Made by a program: the position numbers and the translations under genes. From positions 75,624-139,623 of the forward strand of contig JBIKWM010000004.1 of the NCBI GenBank assembly GCA_044356305.1: a DNA stretch of 64,000 bases, given 5' to 3'. This document shows, piece by piece, positions 52,700 to 61,420 of the stretch. The stretch's first letter is position 1; every line of letters begins with the position of its first letter. This DNA comes from JBIKWM01 sp044356305 (lineage in GTDB: Bacteria > Bacteroidota > Bacteroidia > UBA10329). The notes under the pieces were generated by a model. That model was not told the origin of the DNA, ran no database searches, and was given only the letters and a program-made list of their open reading frames with translations.

Positions 52700-55486
52700 A
52701 TGAGAATATCACATCTTGTGCTGGCCGTCCTTCTTGCCACTCCGGCCATCACCTCGGCCCAGTTACGGTTCAATCGTTTCGATAGCATTCCTGTAAGCGA
52801 ACAGGGCAATACGCTGCGTTGGGCGTGGGCCGGAGGGTTGAATCATCCGCAGTTCAATAACATCGACCTCGATGGCGATGGCACGTTGGACCTTATTCTG
52901 CTCGACAAGAGTGGCGACAAGACCTTGGCCTTCAAACGTGGCAGTGGGGCGGGGGTCGATGCATGGGACCTGGCACCTCGCTATCGCGATATGTTCATCA
53001 ATCAGCACAGCGGGCGCGAACGGCCGCACGACTGGCTACTGACGCGCGATTTTAACTGCGATGGGAAACAGGATGTGTTCACCTACAGTAACGGTGGTCT
53101 GGCCGTTTACCGTAATGCATCGGCAAGCAACATCGACACCCTCATTTTTGAGCTGATGACCCCGCTGCTGCTAAGCGATTATGGCAATGGGCCCATCAAC
53201 ATCTATGTGAGCCCTGTCGATCTGCCCGCCATCGATGATTTTGACAAGGATGGCGACATCGACATTGTGACATTCAGCCTACAGGGCATGTTTGCCGAGT
53301 TCCACAAGAATCTTTCGAAAGAACTGTACGGCCACTGCGACAGTCTGGTCTTTGAGCTTGCAGATGCATGTTGGGGCTCGTTCGCGGAGGATCCGAGTAC
53401 TGTTTTTGTCTCATTGAATCAGTCTTGCAAGGGGAATGTCGGAACGGAGGAACACAGTGCCGAAGCAGGTGGGGCAAGGCATTCGGGATTCACTCTTCTG
53501 GCCATTGATATAGATGGTGATGAGGACAAGGACATGGTGCTGAGCAATGTATCGTACCCAAAACTGAACCTTCTTACCAACGGTGGTGACCTGTTCACGG
53601 CAAGTATCACTGCCCAGGACACCCAATTCCCGATGCATACGCAGAGCTCAATAGAGGTGAACATTGATAATTTTCCTGCTGCCTTTGCGGCCGATGTGAA
53701 CAATGATGGCCGTACTGATCTGATCGCATCACCGTATCAGGAGAACAACGGCCGGAACAATGATGGAGTATGGCTTTATGCAGATGATGCCACCGCAGGG
53801 GCAAAGGACTACGCCTTCGTACGCAACAATTTCCTGCAACATGGTATGATGGAGTTCGGCACCGGGGCCTACCCCGCGCTGGCTGATGTTAGCGGTGACG
53901 GCCTGCTGGACCTGTTGGTGGGCAACTACGGCTACTTTGCAGGCACTGGCACCTACCAGCGCAGACTGGCCTATTACCGCAACGTAGGTACTGCCACTGC
54001 ACCGTCATTCGCCCTCGTGACGCGAGACTATGCAAGCCTCTCGCAGATAACCCTGACCAATGTGGCCCCCACCTTCGGAGACCTTGATGGCGATGGAGAC
54101 CTCGACATGCTCGTGGGCGATGGCACAGGCGATATTCACTTTTTCCGTAACAACGCCAGCGGTACAACCGAGGCTCAGTACACCTTGGCAGCACCCGGTT
54201 ACCAAGGCATCAATGTGGGGCAGGTGGCCACCCCGCAACTTGTTGATGTGAATGGCGATGGCCTCCTCGACCTGATCATAGGTCGCAACAACGGCACTCT
54301 CTCATACTGGCGGAACTCCGGCACTGCGCTGAATGCCGTCTTCACATTGGAAGATGCCCAGTTCGGGGGTGTGATAACCCGCGCCCCAGGTGTCTCTTAT
54401 GGCTACAGTGCCCCTTTCTTCTTCAACGATGGGTCGGAACTGAAAGCATTTGTTGGTGCCGAGAACGGGGTCTTGCATCATTTCACCGGAATAACCGAGA
54501 CAATTGCAGGCCCCGATGTGATAACGGCCGAGGTTGGGGCGGGCAATGCCACAAGTTCTTCGCCTGAGCAGACCCCGTTCGGATTCTCAAAACGCTCGGG
54601 TCGGCACCAGTTCATCATCAGGGCTGAGGAACTCAATGCAGCCGGTCTGTCAGCCGGGCTCATCACCCGCATTGGACTCGATGTGGCCAATGCCACCCCT
54701 TTTCAGGTGGCGCAGATAAACATTGGCATAAAGAATACCATGGCCCAGAGCGTGAGCGGTTTTGAAGACGGCACCGTGAACATCTATTCGCAGCAGGCCG
54801 ATACAGTGTTTCAGGGATACAATGATTTCGTTTGCCAGAATCCGCAGCCGTGGGACGGAGTGAGCAATCTGTTGGTTCAGGTGTGTTTCTACCATGTTCA
54901 GAACAACGGGGCCATGCCCGATTTTCAGGTGATGGGCTCGGCAACGCCATTCAACAGCCATGCATACGCCACAGCCACTACCACCAGCGGCTGCAACATC
55001 AGTTATGTAGGTAATGGCACATTCAGACCCGACTTCACGTTCGGGATAAAGCCCACATTCCCCAGTGGTGGCCGCCTGCCCATGTACGAGGGCGAACGCC
55101 TTACGGTACACGGTGCCGATCTGAACAGTGATGGGTATCTCGATCTGGTGATGGGCAATCTGGCCGGAGGTCTGAGCTTCTATAAAGGCGGTACCACCGG
55201 AATTACGCCCAATGCCGTGCCGACTGTGCAGACTACCGCCACGGCCACGCATTTCACTGTGTTCCCCAATCCGACATCAAACCAATTGAATATCCGTTGC
55301 GACAAGGCGGATATCGGTTCGTTCTCCATTGCCCTGTTCGACCTCACAGGCCGCGAGCTCGTGCGGCAGCAGATCTCTGGGCCGATGGGCACCATAGATC
55401 TGGGCTCATTGCCAAGTGGGACGTACCTGCTTCGCACCATGACCGGCAGCCTGCAGCAGCACACGCGGGTGGTTGTACAGCATTGA
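52700..55486 (+). CDS. T9SS-exported FG-GAP/VCBS-repeat protein
   Basis: A 928-residue exported protein (signal peptide 1-20, ATPAITSAQ) with nine calcium-loop motifs of type D-x-[DN]-x-DG-x-x-D: DLDGDGTLDL, DFNCDGKQDV, DFDKDGDIDI, DIDGDEDKDM, DVNNDGRTDL, DVSGDGLLDL, DLDGDGDLDM, DVNGDGLLDL and DLNSDGYLDL. They belong to an FG-GAP beta-propeller, the fold of integrin alpha heads. A beta-rich insert of about 200 residues sits between the eighth and ninth motifs. The last 80 residues are a type A sorting tail (TVFPNPTSNQLNIRC to LPSGTYLLRTM). It is a likely surface adhesin or carbohydrate-binding protein. Confidence 0.9.
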   Translation: MRISHLVLAVLLATPAITSAQLRFNRFDSIPVSEQGNTLRWAWAGGLNHPQFNNIDLDGDGTLDLILLDKSGDKTLAFKRGSGAGVDAWDLAPRYRDMFINQHSGRERPHDWLLTRDFNCDGKQDVFTYSNGGLAVYRNASASNIDTLIFELMTPLLLSDYGNGPINIYVSPVDLPAIDDFDKDGDIDIVTFSLQGMFAEFHKNLSKELYGHCDSLVFELADACWGSFAEDPSTVFVSLNQSCKGNVGTEEHSAEAGGARHSGFTLLAIDIDGDEDKDMVLSNVSYPKLNLLTNGGDLFTASITAQDTQFPMHTQSSIEVNIDNFPAAFAADVNNDGRTDLIASPYQENNGRNNDGVWLYADDATAGAKDYAFVRNNFLQHGMMEFGTGAYPALADVSGDGLLDLLVGNYGYFAGTGTYQRRLAYYRNVGTATAPSFALVTRDYASLSQITLTNVAPTFGDLDGDGDLDMLVGDGTGDIHFFRNNASGTTEAQYTLAAPGYQGINVGQVATPQLVDVNGDGLLDLIIGRNNGTLSYWRNSGTALNAVFTLEDAQFGGVITRAPGVSYGYSAPFFFNDGSELKAFVGAENGVLHHFTGITETIAGPDVITAEVGAGNATSSSPEQTPFGFSKRSGRHQFIIRAEELNAAGLSAGLITRIGLDVANATPFQVAQINIGIKNTMAQSVSGFEDGTVNIYSQQADTVFQGYNDFVCQNPQPWDGVSNLLVQVCFYHVQNNGAMPDFQVMGSATPFNSHAYATATTTSGCNISYVGNGTFRPDFTFGIKPTFPSGGRLPMYEGERLTVHGADLNSDGYLDLVMGNLAGGLSFYKGGTTGITPNAVPTVQTTATATHFTVFPNPTSNQLNIRCDKADIGSFSIALFDLTGRELVRQQISGPMGTIDLGSLPSGTYLLRTMTGSLQQHTRVVVQH

Positions 55487-55492
55487 TCTTGC

Positions 55493-55891
55493 ATGGAAAC
55501 ACACCCGCTGGTGCTGTTTGATGGAGTGTGTACGCTGTGTAACGGCTGGGCGCGGTTCATTGTGCGGAACGACCCGCGGGCGCGACTCCGAATCGGTAGT
55601 CTGCAATGGGCCTCAAAGCAGGCACACCTGAAAAAAATGGGTATCGGCACAGGCACCGATAGCATCGTGCTCATTCAAGAAGGAAAAACCTACCATGCAA
55701 GCACTGCTGTGGTGCGCATGGCCAGGCATCTGCGTTTCCCGGCCAATCTGATAAGCATTTTCATTGTGGTGCCGCGCCCCATGCGCGACTGGGTGTATGG
55801 CATTGTGGCCCGGAACCGTTACCATTGGTTCGGTATACGCGAGAGCTGCCCTGTTCCCGATTCAAGTTGGAAAGGGCGTTTGATGGGTTGA
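55493..55891 (+). CDS. DCC-family thiol oxidoreductase-like protein (DUF393)
   Basis: A 132-residue protein with the DxxCxxC signature that names the family: FDGVCTLCNGWARF at about 9-22, then LRIGSLQW, DSIVLIQEGKTYHASTAVVRM, and the closing YGIVARNRYHWFG. It has a thioredoxin-like fold and is probably a cytoplasmic disulfide reductase of unknown partner. It lies 6 bp after the FG-GAP gene, so a shared transcript is likely. 55892-56113 contains only a possible promoter (TATATTCG near 56029) before the glycosyltransferase genes. Confidence 0.9.
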   Translation: METHPLVLFDGVCTLCNGWARFIVRNDPRARLRIGSLQWASKQAHLKKMGIGTGTDSIVLIQEGKTYHASTAVVRMARHLRFPANLISIFIVVPRPMRDWVYGIVARNRYHWFGIRESCPVPDSSWKGRLMG

Positions 55892-56113
55892 ATTCCCTTG
55901 AAACCCAACTCATCCAAAACCCTAGTTCTGTTTCTGCAAATTGCCTGATCAGGAACAAGGTCGATTAGGATTTCGGGTCAATTTCTCAACGGCATTCAAA
56001 TCATCAGACATCTCAACTGCCACCACCTATATTCGCCCCACTCTATCTAGCACCGCATAGGCAAGACTCTACCCCATTTCTTTCTGGAAGAGTAATTGAC
56101 AGCCGAGGTTCCT

Positions 56114-57229
56114 ATGCGGGCCACCGTTTGTGTGATCAATGATCTGAGTACCGACCAGCGGGTGCACAAGCACTGCATGCTGCTGGCCGAGGTGGGTTAT
56201 CATGTCACATTGATAGGTCGGATATTGCCTTCGAGTGCTCCGTTGGCGCCAAGGTCTTATGGCACCAGGAGATTCAGATTGCCATGGTACCGAGGGCCGT
56301 TGTTCTATGCGGTTTACAACATCAGGTTGCTGGTTCACCTGCTGCGCCACAGGCCAGGGCTGGTTTTCAGCAATGATCTCGATACGCTGCCTGCCTCCTT
56401 TCTGGCCGCCAAACTCACTGGGGCACACCTGATCTACGACAGTCATGAGCTCTTTACCGAAGTGCCCGAACTGGAAGGCCGCTTCGCGCGCAAGGTGTGG
56501 CTATGGCTTGAAGGAATGATGTTGCCGAAACTGAAACATGCATTCACAGTCAATCGGTCAATTGCTGATGAGTACGAGAAACGATATGGCCTGCGGATGG
56601 GTGTGATACGCAATGTGCCCAGCCGAATGGTCTGGCCATCTGCGCTGCCCACCCGCAGCCAACTGAAACTGCCTGACGGAAAGACGCTGATAATTCTGCA
56701 AGGCGCAGGCATCAACATGCATCGCGGGGCCGAAGAAGCTGTGCTGGCCATGCGTCAACTTAACAATGCCTTGCTCCTGATCATCGGCACTGGCGATGTG
56801 ATAGAGACACTCAAGCAGATGGTGGACGAGCACGGCCTTCACGACCGCGTACGATTCTTGGGAAGGATGCCGTACGATCAGATGATGCTACACACGAGGT
56901 TGTGCGACATAGGACTTACCCTTGACCGCGACACCAATCTCAATTACCGCTACAGCCTGCCCAACAAGGTATTTGACTACATGCAGGCGGGGGTGCCCAT
57001 ACTTGCCACCGACCTGCCCGAGGTGAGCAGGGTGGTGAATGGATATAAGGTGGGAATGACCATAAAACACCTATCGCCTGAGTCGCTAGCACAGGCCATT
57101 GAAACCATGCGAAGCCAACCGCAGCGCTTGGCCACTTGGCGGATCAATTGCCAGCGAGCAGCAGATCGGTTATGCTGGGAGAACGAGACGGTCACATTAC
57201 GGAATCTGCTGAAAGCACTGCATGACTGA
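56114..57229 (+). CDS. GT-B glycosyltransferase (GT4-like)
   Basis: A 371-residue enzyme with the two-domain GT-B plan: an N-terminal acceptor domain (VCVINDLSTDQRVHKHCMLLAEVGYHVTLI) and a C-terminal donor domain with NYRYSLPNKVFDYMQAGVPILATDLPEV, where the acidic/PNK and E-like positions contact a nucleotide-sugar. TTG at 56096 opens a longer frame, but ATG at 56114 is the natural start. The next gene starts 8 bp before its end, so both are coupled and probably act on one glycan. The sugar is unknown. Confidence 0.88.
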   Translation: MRATVCVINDLSTDQRVHKHCMLLAEVGYHVTLIGRILPSSAPLAPRSYGTRRFRLPWYRGPLFYAVYNIRLLVHLLRHRPGLVFSNDLDTLPASFLAAKLTGAHLIYDSHELFTEVPELEGRFARKVWLWLEGMMLPKLKHAFTVNRSIADEYEKRYGLRMGVIRNVPSRMVWPSALPTRSQLKLPDGKTLIILQGAGINMHRGAEEAVLAMRQLNNALLLIIGTGDVIETLKQMVDEHGLHDRVRFLGRMPYDQMMLHTRLCDIGLTLDRDTNLNYRYSLPNKVFDYMQAGVPILATDLPEVSRVVNGYKVGMTIKHLSPESLAQAIETMRSQPQRLATWRINCQRAADRLCWENETVTLRNLLKALHD

Positions 57230-58355
57230 ACACGTGCACATAGTGGCTTTTGATGTGCCATGGCCGGCCGATTATGGCGGGGTGATAGACATTTTCTATA
57301 AGGTCAAGGCCTTGAAAAACCTTGGTGTGAGAGTGCATCTGCACTGCTTTGAATATGGGAGGAAACCAGCGAATGAACTGGAATCGGTGTGTCACGAGGT
57401 GCATTACTACCACCGTAGCACCGGCAAGCGGCACCTGCTCAGTTCGCTGCCGTTCATCATTGCCACTCGTACATCTGATCTGCTTCTAAAACAGCTTAGG
57501 GCCGACCGACACCCCATCCTATTCGAAGGGTTGCATTGTTGTGCCCTGCTCGATCATCCAGACCTGAGAGACCGCCACAAAGTGGTGCGCACCCACAACA
57601 TTGAGCACGATTATTACGGTAATCTGGCCAAGGTGGAAAAAGACCCGTTCAAGCGGTTCTATTTTCAGACCGAGGCGCGAAAGCTTCAGAGGTTCGAGCA
57701 GCAACTTAAGCATGCTCAGGCCATTGCTGCCATCAGCGCGGCCGACACGCGCCACTATGCCCATCTCGGTCTGCCAGCACATCACGTATCGGCCTTTCAT
57801 CCTAACGATGAAGTGAGTATCCGGTCAGGCATGGGGAAGTTCTGCCTCTATCACGGCAACTTGGCGGTGGGCGAGAACAATCAGGCGGCCATCTATCTGA
57901 TTGATAAGATCTTTTCAGGGACTGATGTCCCGCTTATCATTGCCGGCAATGGGGCAACGGCTGAGCTGCACACAAAAGTGAAAGGGCATCGGAACATTGA
58001 ACTGCGTGAGGGAATATCGACCCAAGAGATACATGAGTTGATAGCTGATACTCAGGTGAATGTACTGCCCACTTTCCAGGCCACAGGCATCAAACTAAAG
58101 CTCCTCGCTGCCCTGTATATGGGCCGGCATTGTCTGGTCAATGGTCATATGGTGGTGGGTACAGGTCTTGAATCCTTGTGTAAGGTTGAGAATACCGATA
58201 GGCGGATGCGCGCTGCGGTAACGGAACTGATGGCCACCGCTTTCACCGATGCGGAAGTGGGTAGAAGAAAAATGATCCTTGAGTCCGATTTTTCAAATAG
58301 GGCCGGGGCCGAGCGTCTGTATTCTCTTCTTTACATCCCGTCAAATAAGCACTGA
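57222..58355 (+). CDS. Putative glycosyltransferase, GT-B fold
   Basis: A 377-residue protein. VAFDVPWPADYGGVIDIFYKVKAL begins the N-terminal Rossmann-like half; the middle has RTHNIEHDYYGNLAKVEKDPFKRFYF, common in glycosyltransferases of this type, and the C-terminal half has LYHGNLAVGENNQAAIYLID and VNVLPTFQATGIKLKLLAALYMGRHCLVN. Family group GT4-like is likely, but conserved catalytic residues are weaker than in its neighbour. It overlaps the previous gene by 8 bp and is followed at 1 bp by a redoxin gene. Confidence 0.82.
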   Translation: MTEHVHIVAFDVPWPADYGGVIDIFYKVKALKNLGVRVHLHCFEYGRKPANELESVCHEVHYYHRSTGKRHLLSSLPFIIATRTSDLLLKQLRADRHPILFEGLHCCALLDHPDLRDRHKVVRTHNIEHDYYGNLAKVEKDPFKRFYFQTEARKLQRFEQQLKHAQAIAAISAADTRHYAHLGLPAHHVSAFHPNDEVSIRSGMGKFCLYHGNLAVGENNQAAIYLIDKIFSGTDVPLIIAGNGATAELHTKVKGHRNIELREGISTQEIHELIADTQVNVLPTFQATGIKLKLLAALYMGRHCLVNGHMVVGTGLESLCKVENTDRRMRAAVTELMATAFTDAEVGRRKMILESDFSNRAGAERLYSLLYIPSNKH

Positions 58356-58356
58356 C

Positions 58357-58935
58357 ATGGCACGTACACCTACGGTAACGATTCCTTTAGGCTTTCGAGC
58401 TCCCGATTTCCGTCTGCTCGAACCGATGACCGGGAAAATGATCAGCCTGAACGATGTAAGTGGCCGTAGCGGAACGGTCGTTCTTTTTATCTGCAATCAT
58501 TGTCCTTTTGTAGTACATGTGCGTGGAGAGTTGATCCGTGTGGCCAACGACTTCAGATCACAGGGCATCGGTTTCGTAGCCATTAGCGCCAATGATGTGG
58601 CATCATACCCTGACGATTCTCCCGAACTCATGGCCGAACTGGCCAAGTCATTCCCTTTCAGGTATCTGTTTGACGAGACTCAAGAGGTGGCCAAGGCATA
58701 CACGGCTTCGTGCACACCCGATATCAATGTGTTCAATGCCCAGATGCATTGCGTATATCGCGGGCAGCTGGACGGTTCACGCCCCGGTAATTCCATTCCG
58801 TGCGATGGCCTCGACCTAAGAGCGGTGCTATCGGCTCTGGTCGCAGGGTGTCCTGTGCCCACCGATCAGGTGCCCAGCATAGGCTGTAACATCAAATGGA
58901 AACCCGGTAATGAGCCCGACTACTTCTTCCGCTGA
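58357..58935 (+). CDS. Thioredoxin-fold redoxin (AhpC/TSA-like)
   Basis: A 192-residue protein of the AhpC/TSA-type thioredoxin superfamily: GFRAPDFRLLEP, then VVLFICNHCPFVVHV with a CNHC motif in place of WCPxC, and YLFDETQEVAKAYTASCTPDINVF with the cis-proline after CTPD. The family with CxHCP is widespread and presumed to be a thiol peroxidase-like or disulfide-exchange protein. It starts 1 bp after the glycosyltransferase stop. Its end overlaps rsmG by 16 bp on the opposite strand. Confidence 0.87.
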   Translation: MARTPTVTIPLGFRAPDFRLLEPMTGKMISLNDVSGRSGTVVLFICNHCPFVVHVRGELIRVANDFRSQGIGFVAISANDVASYPDDSPELMAELAKSFPFRYLFDETQEVAKAYTASCTPDINVFNAQMHCVYRGQLDGSRPGNSIPCDGLDLRAVLSALVAGCPVPTDQVPSIGCNIKWKPGNEPDYFFR

Positions 58936-59561
58936 CCGAACCCCGCCACCCACAGCAGTTTCTTCCCTTCAAAATAGGGGTCTTTAAAAACGGAGTTCAA
59001 CTCGTACACTTTAGGGAGTGTGCGACTGTCGGTTATCTCTTTCGTCAGGTCGCCCCCTTTGAGGCAGAGCAGCCCATGGACGGTTTTCTTTGATGGATGC
59101 ACCTTGCCACGGAGCCATTCGGCCAGGTCGGCCAGTGGGGCCACAGCACGGCTAACAGCAACATCGTAGGTGCCGGGCACATCCTCCATGCGGCCCCAGA
59201 CGGGCGTCACATTATCTAGTCCAACCCGGTTGGCCACATCCTCCACCACTTTTATCTTCTTCCCTATGCTATCAACCAGGGTAAACCGACATTCTGGGAA
59301 CATGATGGCCAAAGGGATGCCTGGGAAACCGCCACCGGTGCCCACATCAAGCACCGCGGTTCCATCCTCAAATGGCGCGATATGGGCTATCGCCAGCGAA
59401 TGCAACACATGGTGCAGATAAAACTGCCCGATGTCCTTGCGCGAGATGACGTTTACTTTCGAGTTCCACTCAGAATACAAAGGCCCAAGGATTGCAAACT
59501 GCTCGGTCTGCCGTTGCGAGAGCCCAGAAAAATGTTGATGGATGATGTCGATAATAGGCAT
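58920..59561 (-). CDS. rsmG: 16S rRNA (guanine527-N7)-methyltransferase
   Basis: A 213-residue SAM-dependent enzyme. The SAM site is VLDVGTGGGFPGIPLAIMFPE, followed by TLVDSIGKKIKVVEDVANRVGL and the VSRAVAPLADLAEWL motif typical of RsmG (GidB). It methylates N7 of G527 in the 530 loop of 16S rRNA; loss gives low-level streptomycin resistance. The ATG at 59561 is used; the frame continues to TTG at 59567. Confidence 0.95.
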   Translation of the reverse strand: MPIIDIIHQHFSGLSQRQTEQFAILGPLYSEWNSKVNVISRKDIGQFYLHHVLHSLAIAHIAPFEDGTAVLDVGTGGGFPGIPLAIMFPECRFTLVDSIGKKIKVVEDVANRVGLDNVTPVWGRMEDVPGTYDVAVSRAVAPLADLAEWLRGKVHPSKKTVHGLLCLKGGDLTKEITDSRTLPKVYELNSVFKDPYFEGKKLLWVAGFGQRKK

Positions 59562-59604
59562 ATCCAAAATGGACCCTGAACGTATTGATGTACCTGAATA
59601 GCCT

Positions 59605-60216
59605 TCAGATTTTCTCTTTTGAGTTCTTCAGGATCTGATAAAGGAATTCGCGGGCGCGGAACAATTGGGCTTTCACGGTGCCGAGCGGCAGATCCAGTTC
59701 GCGGGCTATCTCATCATAGCTGTACTCCTTGAAATAGCGCAACTCCACCAAGGTTCTGTAACGCGGTTTCAATTTCAGCACCACGCTCTGCATAAGTCGT
59801 TTCTTCTGAGCTTTGATGAATGTCTCTTCGGGGTCGAGCACATTGGCAGGCACATCTACCGTCATCTCACCACCATCGTGCCCCTCAATGGGCTTGTCGA
59901 GCGAATAGACGTTTTTCTTTTTCCTTCGGATGAAGTCGATGCAATTATTCGATGCTATTTTGAACAACCATGTACTGAAGGCGTAATTGGGCGTATACTG
60001 GTGCAGTTTACTGAATGCCTTTCCGAATGCTTCAATGGTAAGGTCGTCAGCATCATCCTTGCTGTTCACCATTTTCAGCAACATGAAATACACCGAATCG
60101 CGATAGCGGTCCATAAGCTCGCCATAGGCTTTCTGGTCGCCATAATCAATGGCAGCTCGCACTAGACGGTAGTCGTATTTGGCCTTTTCAGACAGTTCCG
60201 GGTTGATCACCTCCAT
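59605..60216 (-). CDS. RNA polymerase sigma factor, ECF type
   Basis: A 203-residue sigma-70 family factor with regions 2 (YGELMDRYRDSVYFMLLKMV, DADDLTIEAFGKAFSKLHQY, FSTWLFKIASNNCIDFIRRKKK) and 4 (LVELRYFKEYSYDEIARELDLPLGTVKAQLFRAREFL). A 40-residue linker (VYSLDKPIEGHDGGEMTVD) separates them. No anti-sigma gene is adjacent. Its start lies 10 bp inside the end of the upstream membrane glycosyltransferase gene, so it is probably translated from that transcript. It may control envelope functions, by position only. Confidence 0.93.
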   Translation of the reverse strand: MEVINPELSEKAKYDYRLVRAAIDYGDQKAYGELMDRYRDSVYFMLLKMVNSKDDADDLTIEAFGKAFSKLHQYTPNYAFSTWLFKIASNNCIDFIRRKKKNVYSLDKPIEGHDGGEMTVDVPANVLDPEETFIKAQKKRLMQSVVLKLKPRYRTLVELRYFKEYSYDEIARELDLPLGTVKAQLFRAREFLYQILKNSKEKI

Positions 60217-61343
60217 CTGGTCGGTTTCATCAGAATGTTTGACATCGATGCAGCGGTATTGAATACCATTGACACCACATCGGCCACGGGCGAAAGTAGA
60301 AAAAGGTCGGACTCGCCAAGAGTCCGCATGGCAGGTAGATATACCGAAGCCATGATGATGGTGCGCAATAAGTAAGCCGCCAGTGCCAATGGTAATGACC
60401 CGGGCACCAACACAAGTGTTAAGAGGGCTACATGAAACACCCACCAGGCCGAACTGAACAATGCCAATAGAAACTGGCTTCTGGCATTATAGTACCCGCT
60501 GGTGCTCAGATGCCTCCTTTTCTGCACCCAGTATTCAGATAACGTGGACTTGGGCTGCGACAAGGTATGGGCCTCTTGTGCCACGCAGATCACGGTGTTC
60601 GTTGCACTGGCCACCTCATTCACAAGCAGGTCGTCATCTCCGCTCTGTATGTGGCGGTGACGAATGAACCCTTTCGTACGGAAGAATAACTCCTTGACAT
60701 AGGCCAGATTGCGACCTACGCCCATATAAGGGGCGCCAGCCAATGCAAAACTCATGTACTGCATTGCTATTGCAAAACTGTCGTAGCGTACAATACGGTT
60801 TATGAACCCCTTCCCTTGCTCTAACGCCCCGAAACCGAGCACAATCTCTTTGTTCTGTCCGAATGCTGCCGACATGTGCCGCAGCCAATGTCGCGTACGT
60901 GGACGGCAATCGGCATCGGTAAATACGATGCGTTCGTACTTGGCCCCTTTTATTCCAATGCTAATGGCGAATTTCTTACCCCTCACCTTGGCATTGTCGC
61001 GGTTCAGGTTGATCAGGCGCAGGTTGGGGTAAGCGTGTCTCCACGAATCCATGAGGTACTCGGTCTCATCGGTGCTATGGTCGTTCACCACTATCACTTC
61101 AAATTCCGGGTGATCTTGCTCCATTATTAGAGGCAAGTTGTTGCGCAGGTTATCCTCTTCGTTCCATGCACAGATTATAACCGATACAGGTTGGGGAGCA
61201 CCCAAGGTTGGAACCTTGTAACGTGCCAACCTAAGGTGAAAAAAAAGATGGTACCCAAGTAGCACCATCATGCTTGTTAGCAACAGGCCTAAAAGGACCG
61301 CACCGGTACCTTGAAACAATATTGGGGGAATGAAACTGCCCAT
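60207..61343 (-). CDS. Membrane-bound family 2 glycosyltransferase
   Basis: A 378-residue processive-type enzyme. An N-terminal helix (about 12-35) is followed by the GT2 catalytic domain: VSVIICAWNEEDNLRNNLP, VVNDHSTDETEYL, VFTDADCRPRTRHW (the DxD-type metal site), a GDDDLLVNEVA acceptor/base motif, and the QKRRHLSTSGYY segment standing for QxxRW. Two or three C-terminal helices (about 300-350) anchor it. It probably adds sugars to a lipid or surface glycan. The ECF sigma gene overlaps its end. Confidence 0.9.
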   Translation of the reverse strand: MGSFIPPILFQGTGAVLLGLLLTSMMVLLGYHLFFHLRLARYKVPTLGAPQPVSVIICAWNEEDNLRNNLPLIMEQDHPEFEVIVVNDHSTDETEYLMDSWRHAYPNLRLINLNRDNAKVRGKKFAISIGIKGAKYERIVFTDADCRPRTRHWLRHMSAAFGQNKEIVLGFGALEQGKGFINRIVRYDSFAIAMQYMSFALAGAPYMGVGRNLAYVKELFFRTKGFIRHRHIQSGDDDLLVNEVASATNTVICVAQEAHTLSQPKSTLSEYWVQKRRHLSTSGYYNARSQFLLALFSSAWWVFHVALLTLVLVPGSLPLALAAYLLRTIIMASVYLPAMRTLGESDLFLLSPVADVVSMVFNTAASMSNILMKPTRWR

Positions 61344-61390
61344 GCCGCGCGCAGCGGGCAAAACTAACCCCCACGCCACGGGGGGCAGGC

Positions 61391-61398
61391 TATCTTCG
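61391..61398 (+). promoter_or_regulatory. Candidate -7 box of tgt
   Basis: TATCTTCG is close to TAnnTTTG (one difference) and lies 22 bp before the TTG start of tgt at 61421, in the 77-bp divergent gap to the glycosyltransferase gene. Confidence 0.45.
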
Positions 61399-61420
61399 CC
61401 CGACTTATCAACACGGCCGC

